Shown here in pieces: positions 1 through 9,395 of a DNA stretch of 64,000 nt. The stretch spans positions 1,738,342 to 1,802,341 of the forward strand of contig JYIP02000007.1 of NCBI GenBank assembly GCA_001051155.2, in the 5' to 3' direction. Positions within the stretch are counted from its first letter, which is position 1; each line of letters opens with the position of its first letter. The stretch is from Chrysoporthe austroafricana. Taxonomy: Eukaryota; Ascomycota; Sordariomycetes; Diaporthales; Cryphonectriaceae. The notes under the pieces are model-generated. The model saw nothing but the letters and a program-made list of their open reading frames with translations. It was not told the DNA's origin and made no database searches. The position numbers and the translations under genes are program-made.

Positions 1-240
1 ATATTACTTATATTTTAATTTCTGCTAATAGAGAATATAAGCATTTAATATTGCTACTTCTTTATATATAGCTTCTAATTCGGTTTTAAGCTATTAATAT
101 TTGGCTATTACCCGGTTCAATTGTATAAGAGAAAGATTACGTATATTGCATGTCGTATAACTCAAATAAATGCAACTTGAATAACGAAAAGATTTAAAAT
201 CGAATAAATAATAGCCTTTTAGCTTATAAAGTTTATAATA
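1..240 (-). pseudogene. Relic of family A antisense accessory ORF
   Basis: Reading the minus strand from about 190 gives a stretch with Cys residues, then LIQLNRVIAKY, two stops, then LKTELEAIYKEVAILNA. This aligns by eye with the coiled-coil part of the antisense ORFs found in A1 (16570-17070) and A2 (43168-43686). In-frame TAA and TAG fit RIP of Gln codons. Only the cysteine and coiled-coil parts are recognisable, and the C-terminal part falls outside the window. The function is unknown. Confidence 0.5.
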
Positions 241-442
241 AGAATAAAGCATTAATATAAGCTTTTCAGTAGAAATAATAATATAAAAAAGAAAAGCTTT
301 TTATTTAGCTTTAAAAGCTTTCGATATATAATAACTAGCAGCTTTACCAAATATCTTAATTAAGAAAGCACGATTAATAAAAAGAATAATAAAAAAGCTT
401 ATAAGAGATTATTAAAGATAATAATTAATAGAAAAGGAATAA

Positions 443-898
443 TATTATAAACTAATATATAAGCTAAAGTATAATATTAAAGCTACTCAGAACGACTTAT
501 TCGATACCGAAACTTTTAGGCTTAGCTGCCAAACTAACCAAATGCTTATATAAGCAAAGATTAAAGTTAAGATTGCCGAACTCGCTAAGCGAGCCTAGCG
601 ATCTATAAAGTTGCTAGATTTGCTTAGCGATCCAAGCAAGTCTAACTGAAAAGCTGGATATATAAAAACAGAATATTTACTAGATAAATTGCTATAGCTT
701 TTCACTCGGAAATCTAAATATTATTCGAAACCCAAGTTTATTTTCAGTAATAGCTGCTTAAGCTTATAAATATTCGTATTCAGAAAATCCCGTTAAAAGT
801 ATTTCTAATATTTAAAGCTTATATTTAATATCGCTTTTATTAATATAAACCCTTTTAACTTTATAGTATATTTTAAGATTGCTATAGCGTTTATAACA
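443..898 (+). repeat. Family A LTR, RIP-mutated
   Basis: The LTR is 456 bp. It starts with TATTATAA (TGTTATAA after G-to-A) and ends with GCGTTTATAACA. Its right half, containing a block ending GGCTTATAAATATT.CG-like sequence and the tail TAAACC..TTTAACTTTATAGT, is collinear with the LTRs at 26337-26772 and 43863-44308. It is the 3' LTR of A0. The target duplication cannot be tested because the other end is missing. Confidence 0.75.
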
Positions 899-1416
899 AA
901 ATATATTTAATAATTATTGAAATTATTAAAAAAATTCAATTTATTTTATTTATTTATTTTTATTTATATATTAATTATATAATAAATATTTATAATAATA
1001 ATAAAGTTATATAGCTTATTAGATTTAAAGCACTTTTATACTTTTAAATTCTATAAGAAAATAATATTAACGTTAAAGATTTACTTTCGTATTTTTTTTT
1101 AAATATATATATATTGCACTTTTATATACTATACTCTTAATAGCAGAAAGCCTTGTTAATATCATATTAGTTCTACCATTTCGTACTCCGGCTCTCGATA
1201 AATTAGTCTTGCGTTATTGGACAGATAACTCTTATCTCGATATATATCTATATATCGACAGTCGGGGGGCATTGCACCGTCCTGACTTGAGAACTGTACT
1301 ATCGACGTGCCGTTTTTTTCTTTTCTTTTCTTTTCCCCCTTGAGAAAAGAAAAGGAAAACAGCTTTCATCTCTTCTGTGTCTCCTCCATCTGTTTGCTGT
1401 AATTGTGTTCGCAAAT
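899..1416 (+). promoter_or_regulatory. AT-rich flank, then promoter/leader of the first P450
   Basis: Positions 899 to about 1150 are AT-rich, RIP-like sequence with no recognisable gene. From about 1150 the composition changes to normal fungal DNA. AT-rich TATA-like runs lie near 1240-1258. A pyrimidine-rich tract at 1308-1340, of a kind common in fungal promoters and leaders, is followed at once by its purine complement. Positions 1325-1335 and 1344-1354 form an 11-bp perfect inverted repeat with an 8-nt spacer. The start codon is at 1417 with A at -3 and G at +4. Promoter function is inferred from position only. Confidence 0.45.
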
Positions 1417-3128
1417 ATGGCAAACACAAACCTTTCATGGAACATTCCCAAGGCCGATTTTCCTCTGCCTTCTCTAGAGCAATTAACTTCAACATGGATG
1501 CTCGCAACGCTAGCAATGGGAGCATACATGGTCTCCTTTGCCTTCGCACAGATATATGGCTTCAAATTTCCTGTTTTTGGTGTAACTTTCCAGCTTGAAC
1601 CAATCATGATTTCCAACTTTCGCTTCTTCCGCCACGCTGAAGATATCTTAAATGAGGGCTACCAGGCAGTGAGTCAATGCGGAAGACACGATGCGATGGT
1701 TCAGCTGACTGAGACCCCCCCCCCTAGTGCAAGGATAGAATCTTTCAATTTAGGAGAGCCGACACCGATATGCTAGTACTCCCGTACAAGTATGTCGAGG
1801 ACATCCGCAAGCTCCCGAACACTGTGGCAAGCCCGACGGTTGCTCACGTCCACAATCTGATGGGGTCTTCGACGAACATGCATATTATTCTCCGCAATAA
1901 TTTGCACTTCCGCACACTTCAGCTCAAGCTGACACCCAATCTCGGTTCACTTACGAGACCCATGCAGGAAGAGGTCAACTTTGCAGTAGAACACGAGCTG
2001 ACGCAATCTGAAGGTAAGTGCAGTCTAGATGTGTTGTTGAGGGTTTCGACACCTAACACGTGTACACTAATAGATGAGTGGGTGACAATGAAGCCATACC
2101 ATACCGTTCTCGATTTCGTCGCTCGAGTAAGTGCTCGGATATTCCTTGGCAAGCCATTGTGCCGCAATCCGGAGTGGCTCGAGGTGTCTACGCAATTCAC
2201 AGAGAATGTGTTCGTGTCTTTGGTCTTTCTGCGACTCTTTCCGATGTGGACCCATGGAATCCTTAACTGGTTTATGCCCTCGTCATACAGAGGGACGGCA
2301 TATGTTGAGAAGGCCAAAAAGCTTCTCGTCCCCGAGATCAATCGCCGCCGAAAGGCAGAAGCCGAGGGCCTCGTGGAGTCCGAGGATACTAAGCACAACC
2401 TATTGTCGTGGATGATGGAGATTGCCACTCCGGAAGAGGGCGAGGCATCCGCTTTGGCTCATCTTGAGGTAGTGATGTCGCTCGCCTCAATTCACACTTC
2501 ACAGATGAACGCGGTGCATTGTCTCTACGACCTTTTGGCTCACCCGGAATATCTTGAGCCGATCCGAGAAGAGATACGTGCGGTGGTGCGCAAAGAGGGC
2601 CCTTGGATGTTATGGGAGAAACCCGCATACTCAAAGCTCCGTAAACTAGACTCGTTCATGCGCGAGTCGCAGCGCTTCAATCCGCCGACTCTACTTTCCA
2701 TGCACCGAGTCCTTCTCCAGGACGCTAAAATGTCGGACGGCACACTACTGCCAAAGGGCGCCCATATCAGTATGGCGGTCAACTCCATACAAAATGACCC
2801 AGATGTGACTGCTGAGCCGGAGAAATTCGACGGCTTTCGTTACTACAAGCTTCGACAACACGAGGGAGAGGGCCACCTGCATCAGTTCTCGACGACGCAA
2901 GATCGAATTCTCAACTTTGGACACGGTCCAAACTCGTGCCCAGGACGCTTCTTCGCCAGCCTTGAGATCAAAATCATTCTTGTGCGTCTGTTGATGGACT
3001 ACGAATTCAAGTTCAAGAACGGTAATGAGCGCCCGCCGAATTTACGCGCCCACGAGTTCATCTTTCCTAATCCGGATGCTGAGATACTGATGCGCGCGCG
3101 GCCTGCTTCTGAGCGGCTGCCGCTCTGA
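1417..3128 (+). CDS. Cytochrome P450, CYP503/CYP68-like diterpene oxidase
   Basis: The gene is joined from three exons: 1417-1668, 1728-2013 and 2074-3128, giving 530 residues, normal for the family. Intron 1 (59 nt) has GTGAGT, a CTGAC branch site and an unusual run of ten C before TAG. Intron 2 (60 nt) has GTAAGT, CTAAC and TAG. The second junction restores the family motif DEW. A hydrophobic anchor spans about residues 27-47, so it should sit in the ER membrane. Marks of a P450 are the K-helix ESQR (E377, R380) and the heme loop FGHGPNSCPGR with the ligand Cys468. The motifs FRRADTD and NDPDVTAEPEKFDGFRYY are typical of the fungal clade that holds ent-kaurene oxidase and gibberellin-14 synthase. 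The I-helix reads SIHTSQ where the second Thr or a Ser is usual. By its place beside a diterpene synthase it probably oxidises the diterpene. Exact substrate and position are unknown. No RIP damage is seen. Confidence 0.9.
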
Positions 3129-3626
3129 TTGTCACTCGGCTTACTACAACCAGTGCGCGTCATGTCATGTCCGCACAAGGCGAAGTCTCGCAGGGGTCGA
3201 AGTTGGCTGCAAATTGATATACCTCGGCAACACCGCGGATGGTGGCAACTATTACTTCTGTAGATGAATTTCAAATCCGAATCCCGCTCGTTACACGTGA
3301 TATGATGTCGACCGAGACAAACATGTGAAGCGCTTTTTGGAATGGTTTCCCCGTGGCGCGGGCCTTCGAAGAAAGCGAAGCGACATGGATGCAGGGGTGT
3401 TTCAGGTCCGTCCGTGGCTCTTTGCGGGAAGCATGGGGCGGGTACGGCGGGCCTTTTCATGCTTATTCGTACGTCTTATGCGACCATTAGTTCCTTGCTC
3501 CCTTGACGTTCCAAGAACATTTAACCTCAGCCGCAGCGTCCACGTTCGCAGCACCTTCTACTGATACGATTATACTAGCTAAGACTTATGACTCCGGAGC
3601 GCAATCACCGCCTTGCATAGTGCAAC
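3129..3626 (+). promoter_or_regulatory. Intergenic region between the two P450 genes
   Basis: About 500 bp of normal composition separates the two P450 genes, which point the same way. It must hold the end signals of the first and the promoter of the second. I see no clear TATA box or CCAAT box and no conserved ORF; short ORFs here have no family features. Confidence 0.3.
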
Positions 3627-5171
3627 ATGACTCGAATCTTGGACATCTTCATCTGGTCTATAAGCTTCGCAGCGGCAGTAAGTTCTCGTTCCGGCATATG
3701 TACTATCTGCTCCTAGGCGTGGTCTAACGAACTAAAGTACGTTTGCTGTCTGTTGGTCTACAATGTCTGGTTTCATCCGCTTTCGAAATACCCGGGGCCC
3801 CTTCTCTGGCGTGCTATGCGGCTTCCCTTCCTTTCCTCATTCATTCAGGGACGTCTACCTCACGACATCAAGAAGCTGCATGAACAATACGGTGACGTTG
3901 TCCGCTTAGCTCCAGACGAGCTATCATTCATTGACTCTGCCGCCTGGAGAGACATTTATCCGAAGAACTTTCTGCGCCCTCGCGAGTATAAGGATCAGCC
4001 ACCAGGGAAAACGGCATCAAACTTAATTGCATGCACCGAAGAGGAGCACGCTCGTTTCCGAAGGCTTCTGGCACCTGCGTTTTCGGACCGATACACAGTA
4101 GCACAGGAACCTTTCGTGCGCTCTTACGTCGATAAGTTAGTTTCAAGGCTGAAAGAGCGCATCGAAAACTCCTCGAGCTGTGGGTCTACTGATGTAGACG
4201 CTGTGGAGTGGATCAACTATGTGGCATTCGATATCATCGGAGACTTGGTTTGGGGTTCTTCGTTCGGCTGTCTAGATGGTCTGACAACCCATCCCTGGAT
4301 TCAAACAATCAGTCAGTTCAAGGCAGCCACGATTGTCACATCTGCGAAGTTCTACCCATGGATATACTCCGTCCTTATGGCGATCACACCCTCTTCGGCA
4401 TTGAATGAGGTGATGGAGATGTGGCGTATCACTGAACAGAAGGTTCGCGAGCGGATTGCCGCTGGCTCGAAACGGCCCGACATTATCGGCCAGCTCCTGG
4501 AATCCGAGAAAGATCCTACAATCGAGCCTATGAGTCGCGAAGAAATGGAGGTCAACGCTATGATGCTGGTGGCCGCAGGCAGCGAATCAGTCACAACTGT
4601 ATTGACTGGGGTATTCAACTACCTTTTGCGGAATCCAGATGACTTTTCCGCGGTCACAGGCGAGATCCGAGCGGCTTTCAGTTCTGGAGATAAGATCACA
4701 GGGGCCAGATTGAAGCAGCTTCCCATTCTCAACGCCACATTGAACGAGGGTATGAGACTTTGTCCGACGATCCCCGACGCGATGCGCCGCACTGTTCCTC
4801 CTCGAGGAGGTATTGTTGCTGGTGAAGTGCTTCCTGCAGGCACAGTGGTCTCCATTCCGCCTTGGACCGCCTATAGGGCCAAGCGAAACTTTGTCGAGCC
4901 GGAACGCTTCATCCCTGCACGGTGGCTCAGCAGCGCAAAAAGCGGCTTGCGAGACGACAAGGCCGCTTTCAACCCTTTCTCTCTCGGCCCCCACAACTGT
5001 CCCGGGCAAAATCTGGCCTGGCTTGAGCTGCGGTTGATCCTGGCCGATCTGTTATGGAACTTCGACGTGTCTGTTCCTCCAGGAGTCGACCTGCCAGTCT
5101 GGGAAACACAGGGTATCTGGTGGTTCTGGGATAAGCAACCAACCATTATTCGTCTCACACGCAGGAGCTGA
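3627..5171 (+). CDS. Cytochrome P450, CYP65-like (isotrichodermin C-15 hydroxylase type)
   Basis: Two exons, 3627-3677 and 3738-5171, give 494 residues. The 60-nt intron has GTAAGT, a CTAAC branch site and AAAG. The first exon (17 residues, MTRILDIFIWSISFAAA) together with the start of exon 2 makes an N-terminal membrane anchor directly before the WFHPLSKYPGP proline-rich hinge; this decides the start. P450 marks are the I-helix AAGSES, the K-helix EGMR (E354, R357), PERF in EPERFIPARWL, and the heme loop FSLGPHNCPG with Cys438. The sequence style is that of the large fungal CYP58/CYP65 group that hydroxylates terpenoids and other secondary metabolites. It lies 498 bp after the first P450 and about 0.95 kb before the diterpene synthase, so it is likely a tailoring enzyme of the same pathway. 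Its substrate cannot be read from the sequence. Confidence 0.9.
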
Positions 5172-5720
5172 TGCAGCATGCAGGTGTTGGGGGCCAGGAA
5201 ATGGTCGAACGGGGAAAAACAGTTGACGCCGGGTTGGGGGTCAGTTTATAAAACTCTGTTTAGCATAGCGGCGATCTCTACCTGAATACTTGCACTCGCC
5301 AAATAGCCAATTTAAAACAGAGTGATATAGCTATCAATTACTTTGCTTTTTAATAGAGCAACATATATTAAATACGAAAATATATAAAGCTTAATTATAT
5401 TTTCCTATTATAAAATAATATAATTAAATTTTATATTAATTCTTTTTTATTTAATATTCTTTAATAATAATATAAATATTAATATATTTATATATTAAGT
5501 TTTTACTTTTGTTTCTATTTCTTTTAAAGTTTTATAAGGAAATAAAAAATAAAATTTTATTTTATTATTAAGTTGTATTCTTTTTTATTTATTATTTTTT
5601 TTTGAAAAGTTATTATAATTATACTATTAAAGCTTTTACTTATTATAATAGAATCTGTTTCTTTTCATATAATATAATTATATAATTAGTGAATTTATAT
5701 TAGTAATTCTATATTCAGCG
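5172..5720. other. AT-rich wedge between P450 and diterpene synthase
   Basis: After about 130 bp of normal sequence the region turns into about 400 bp of very AT-rich DNA (5300-5720) resembling the RIP-mutated flanks elsewhere in the window, with no ORF. A 9-bp inverted pair, ACTCTGTTT near 5253-5261 and AAACAGAGT at 5315-5323, lies at its left edge. It may be the remnant of a repeat that inserted between two cluster genes, but no family is recognisable. Confidence 0.4.
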
Positions 5721-6116
5721 AGTACGCGTATTTCGTAGCGGGCTACTCTATAAATATACGGGGAGCAATGCTCAACGTGCCCTGCAGCCGATGCCACTAT
5801 GGGGTACTACTGATTTCACTAATGTGCGGTCCTTTTGCACGCTACTTCAACTCACTAAATATCTTCCTCAGGGTCACACTGCATTGACCCAGTCCCACAG
5901 AGCGGAGAGGGGCACTGAAATGGGGTTGTGTCCGAGCCTTGTTCTTGAAATGAGTTTGGTACGCTACACACCATGAATTCTGACCAGGATCCCATTTGGG
6001 AAATCCATTGATAAACAATGAAATTCTCGTGAAGTTGCACTTATGGTAACGTTTTCTATCTTCAACTCTAATTGACTGGCCTCTTCGAACCCATTTTCAG
6101 CTCTCCATCTATACCA
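5721..6116 (+). promoter_or_regulatory. Promoter and leader of the diterpene synthase
   Basis: Normal composition returns here. TATAAATA at 5749-5756 is a possible TATA box. The leader has short upstream ORFs: ATG at 6018 (four codons) and ATG at 6043. A possible leader intron runs 6046-6100 (GTAACG, TAATTGAC-like branch region, TTTCAG). If it is spliced, the 6043 ATG reads out of frame past the main start. The main start ATG at 6117 has C at -3, a weak context, so the leader may limit translation. All of this is inferred from sequence. Confidence 0.4.
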
Positions 6117-9023
6117 ATGAACATTTCCGCATCAAACCGACTGGAACCTGAAGTCTCCCGGCATGTCGTCCAGGACGCAAATAGGACCGTGAGATACCTG
6201 GCGGAGCGGTGTTCTCAAAATAATGGCTTCGGATCTTTCAGCATATCCATCTACGACACTGCATGGCTAGCTATGGTTCAAGCCCCTGGAAAACCTAATC
6301 GCTGGCTATTTCCAGAGTCATATTCTTACCTTCTGCTTCATCAAAAGGAGGATGGAACGTGGCCAACATATGCCTCGCCAATTGACGGCATCCTCAACAC
6401 GCTGGCAGGTCTCCTGGCTCTCGTGAAGCATCACAAGTCAGATGCGGCCGACAGCGACAACCCTCGTCCAGCTGGAGTTTGGGGGCTATTGTCCAGAATT
6501 GAGAAAGCTCGAGGAGCACTGGCGGTGGCACTGGGTAATTGGGACGTGCCCCAGACCGTGCATGTCGGTTTCGAATTGCTGGTGCCCAGCCTGTTGGGCC
6601 AACTCAGCGAGGAGGGAATCATCTTCGAGTTTCAAGGTCGAACGGCACTTATGACCTTGCACGAGAAAAAACTTTCAAAGTTCCACCCGGAAATGGTCAA
6701 CTCGATACAGCCAACTACGCTACTGCATTCCTTGGAAGCCTTGGTTGGTGCAGTCGATTTCAGCCTTCTTAAGCATCATTGCACCGATTACGGGGGTATG
6801 TTGGGATCTCCAGCATCGACAGCTGCATATCTCTCGCACTCGCCAGAGTGGGATTCTCGAGCACAGATCTATCTGGAGAACGTCGTGCGCAGCTATGACT
6901 CTTGCGGTGGTGTGCCAAGTGCCTTTCCAACACCCGTGTTTGAGATCTCATGGATCATATCGACACTGCTTTCGTGTGGTTTCGGCACTGAAGATTTTCA
7001 GAAGGACGACCTTCAAGCTATCACTGAATATCTAAGCAAGGCAATCAAAGACCAAGACGGCGTACTGGGTTTCGCTCCGCCTTTCCTCCCCGATGCCGAC
7101 GATACGTCAAGATCTTTGCTTGCTTTGACAGCTCTCGGTGTGCAAATTGATCGCGCCCCTCTCATTCGAAGGTTTGAGGGCAGCAGCCACTTTAAAACAT
7201 ACCAATTCGAGAGAAACCCAAGCGCAAGCGCGAATTGCAACGTTCTTCTTGCTCTTCTCACGTCTCCCAACGTCGACGAATGCGTTCCGCAGATTGATAA
7301 AGCAGTCAAGTTCCTTTGCACATGCTGGAATGCGAACAACCTGCAAGACAAATGGAACCTCGCCACTGAGTACACAGATATGCTACTGGCTTCAGCGCTG
7401 TGCAAGCTGCTGCGAGTCTATGATCATGGATTTCTGAAGGACATTGCCGCAAATGTCATCAAAATTGATGTACCGATTATTCTTGTTCAACTTCTCAATC
7501 GTACCATTTGCAGACAGCGGGGCAATGGGTCGTGGGGGGATTCGGTAGAAAGAACCTCATACGGGGCTTTACTCGTCTCCGACGCCCTCAAACTACCCTG
7601 GAATCTTCCCATCCGGAAGCATACCGAAGCTGCGTTGTCGAAAGCGAAGACATATTTGGAGTCTCAGTCTAGCCAGTGGGCAACCGGCGAGTATCTGTGG
7701 ATTGAAAAAGTCACTTTCAAATATCCAATACTCTCGGAAGCCTATTGCCTGGCTGCCATGAATTCTTCAGATGAGAAGCAGTCGTGGACGTGCGAGGTCG
7801 AGCAGATTTTCCGAATCGATGAGACGAAGATCCAACCTATGTCCAAGTTCTTTGGCCGGCTTCCACTTCTTCAAGGCCTTTCGAGACCGACGATGGCGTT
7901 GACAATCTACGAGGCCGCAATGTATGAAAGCTGCCTGAAGCAAGTGCGCCTCGACGTCTTTCCCCGAGATGCCATGGACATGTCGGCAGACAAATACCTC
8001 GAGTACATCCCAATCGCGTGGACAACAGTCAATGCCGCTAACGATTTCAAGCTTTCTAGTGAAGAAGTTTGGGAGATGATGGTGATTTCGATGATGAATT
8101 ACCAGGCTGACGAATATATGGAGTCTGTTGTGGCTCGCTTATCCGAACCGAGCTTGCAAATTCTGAAGATGATCATCGGCACCGAGACACGGAACGGAGA
8201 TACACGGTCTGGCCCATCCTCAACATCACACTCTACCACAGTTCAGCCCACAATTCACACACCCCCGGGATCAGACTGTGGCTCGTCTCCCGAGCCTCTG
8301 GACTCCAAGGACGTAGCTGAAGTATTGTCCAAGTACATCAAACATGTGAAGCAGCATAGAGCCTTGGTTCAAAGCCCAAAGTCAGCCCAGCTGCGTGTTA
8401 TGCAGGAGCTCGAGAAGTTCCTTCTGGCACATATCGCGCACAATGCGGACAATGTGCGATTGAAGGACCGACGGCAGGGAGGCGGAGCACCAACGGGCAA
8501 GCAAGATCCGGTGGCGTACTACGATTGGGTTCATACGACCGGTGCCAACGATACGAGTTGTCCATATTCATTTGCCTTCTTTTGTTGCCTCGTCAGTGAA
8601 AGTGGTTCTCATTGTCTATCCTCCATGGATCAAAGATATCTCGCACGTGAGATGTGCTTGCATCTTGCCACTCTGTGCCGACAATACAACGATTACGGCT
8701 CTGCCATACGAGATGACGCCGAGGACAACTTCAATAGCCTTCACTTTTCGGATTTTACTGGTGAAGATCAACAGCGCCTGTCTTCTCTAATGATAGTCGA
8801 GACAAGTGACAACGGTACAAGTGGGTATTCCCTCGAGAAGGCGAAAGGGTTACTGATGAAAGTGGCTGGCATAGAGAGGGCTTGCATGGAGGTCTGCTGG
8901 GAAATGCTCTCAGCGAGCCTCGATAGAGCTACAAGGACGAAGATTAAGGTATTCATTGACGTTACAGATCTGTTTGGACAGATATATGTGGCACGGGATA
9001 TTGCCAGCAGACTGCAGAAATAG
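6117..9023 (+). CDS. Bifunctional diterpene synthase (copalyl diphosphate / kaurene-type synthase)
   Basis: One uninterrupted frame encodes 968 residues, close to the about 950 of fungal CPS/KS enzymes. It has no transit peptide, as usual in fungi. The N-terminal class II half carries SIYDTAW (residues 44-50), QKEDGTWP (from 76) and the protonation motif DADD (326-329, DxDD type), which turns geranylgeranyl diphosphate into a copalyl diphosphate. A QRGNGSWGD repeat lies near 467. The class I half carries DEYME (665-669), matching the DExxE form of the metal-binding motif in fungal CPS/KS, and NDYGSAIRD (858-866), an NSE-type second metal site; it ionises copalyl diphosphate and closes the final rings. 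A Ser/Thr/Pro-rich loop lies between them near residues 695-735. The ATG at 6117 is the first in frame upstream of the SxYDTAW motif. The product could be ent-kaurene, a pimaradiene, or an aphidicolane/phyllocladane-type alcohol; motifs alone do not decide. No stop or RIP damage is present. Confidence 0.95.
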   Translation: MNISASNRLEPEVSRHVVQDANRTVRYLAERCSQNNGFGSFSISIYDTAWLAMVQAPGKPNRWLFPESYSYLLLHQKEDGTWPTYASPIDGILNTLAGLLALVKHHKSDAADSDNPRPAGVWGLLSRIEKARGALAVALGNWDVPQTVHVGFELLVPSLLGQLSEEGIIFEFQGRTALMTLHEKKLSKFHPEMVNSIQPTTLLHSLEALVGAVDFSLLKHHCTDYGGMLGSPASTAAYLSHSPEWDSRAQIYLENVVRSYDSCGGVPSAFPTPVFEISWIISTLLSCGFGTEDFQKDDLQAITEYLSKAIKDQDGVLGFAPPFLPDADDTSRSLLALTALGVQIDRAPLIRRFEGSSHFKTYQFERNPSASANCNVLLALLTSPNVDECVPQIDKAVKFLCTCWNANNLQDKWNLATEYTDMLLASALCKLLRVYDHGFLKDIAANVIKIDVPIILVQLLNRTICRQRGNGSWGDSVERTSYGALLVSDALKLPWNLPIRKHTEAALSKAKTYLESQSSQWATGEYLWIEKVTFKYPILSEAYCLAAMNSSDEKQSWTCEVEQIFRIDETKIQPMSKFFGRLPLLQGLSRPTMALTIYEAAMYESCLKQVRLDVFPRDAMDMSADKYLEYIPIAWTTVNAANDFKLSSEEVWEMMVISMMNYQADEYMESVVARLSEPSLQILKMIIGTETRNGDTRSGPSSTSHSTTVQPTIHTPPGSDCGSSPEPLDSKDVAEVLSKYIKHVKQHRALVQSPKSAQLRVMQELEKFLLAHIAHNADNVRLKDRRQGGGAPTGKQDPVAYYDWVHTTGANDTSCPYSFAFFCCLVSESGSHCLSSMDQRYLAREMCLHLATLCRQYNDYGSAIRDDAEDNFNSLHFSDFTGEDQQRLSSLMIVETSDNGTSGYSLEKAKGLLMKVAGIERACMEVCWEMLSASLDRATRTKIKVFIDVTDLFGQIYVARDIASRLQK

Positions 9024-9395
9024 TATATTAGAAGTCGATTTCATAATCCCTTAGTCTCCGTGAAGAATACGAAGGCACACAACGTTAAGGGACAGGGATA
9101 GTAATTGGGCATATTACCTCGAAACCTGTTTTCACTCACTATGGTGTGTTATGGACTCTGATCCGGCAGGAAAAACTGCAGTCAACTGCGGTATAAAGAT
9201 GTCTCCCATCCCGGTCCATTCTCGAAAGATAATCAAGGTTGTACCTCTCGTTGGGAAGATTGTACAGCTTGCGTGGGGGTCTGGTAAGGACTTTCCCGCA
9301 GTATCAAATCAAAAATTTTGATGGAATCAGAATGATAGAAACATGGTTCCAGATGAAAGCGCTGTCTGCCATGATTGCTTCGAAGGAATGGGTAA
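9024..9395. other. Normal-composition spacer after the synthase, no assignable gene
   Basis: This segment is not RIP-mutated. An ATG at 9199 opens about 40 codons (MSPIPVHSRKIIKVV start), and a GT..AG pair (GTAAGG to GATAG) could extend it into a frame that stops making sense where LINE sequence begins near 9395. It may be the broken 5' end of a further gene, the terminator region of the synthase, or noise. I do not recognise a family. Confidence 0.25.

Larger units (their letters stand above)
1..898 (+). mobile_element. 3' end of a Gypsy family A element (A0)
   Basis: This is the terminal part of a family A Gypsy retrotransposon whose 5' part lies left of the window. The stretch 300-442 matches, with transitions, the sequence just before the 3' LTR of the complete copy A2 (43780-43862). 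It is followed by a family A LTR ending at 898. GC is very low and TpA is rich, as expected after RIP. The antisense accessory ORF typical of this family is visible as a relic on the minus strand at its left edge. The orientation follows from the LTR, which reads from TATTATAA to TTTATAACA on the + strand. Confidence 0.75.

Noticed and set aside
1919..2428. 169-codon minus-strand ORF inside the first P450
   Set aside because: It lies within exons of an intact P450 on the other strand and has no family features.
3325..3564. Short ORF between the P450 genes
   Set aside because: It has no start context, domain or neighbour support and overlaps the expected promoter.
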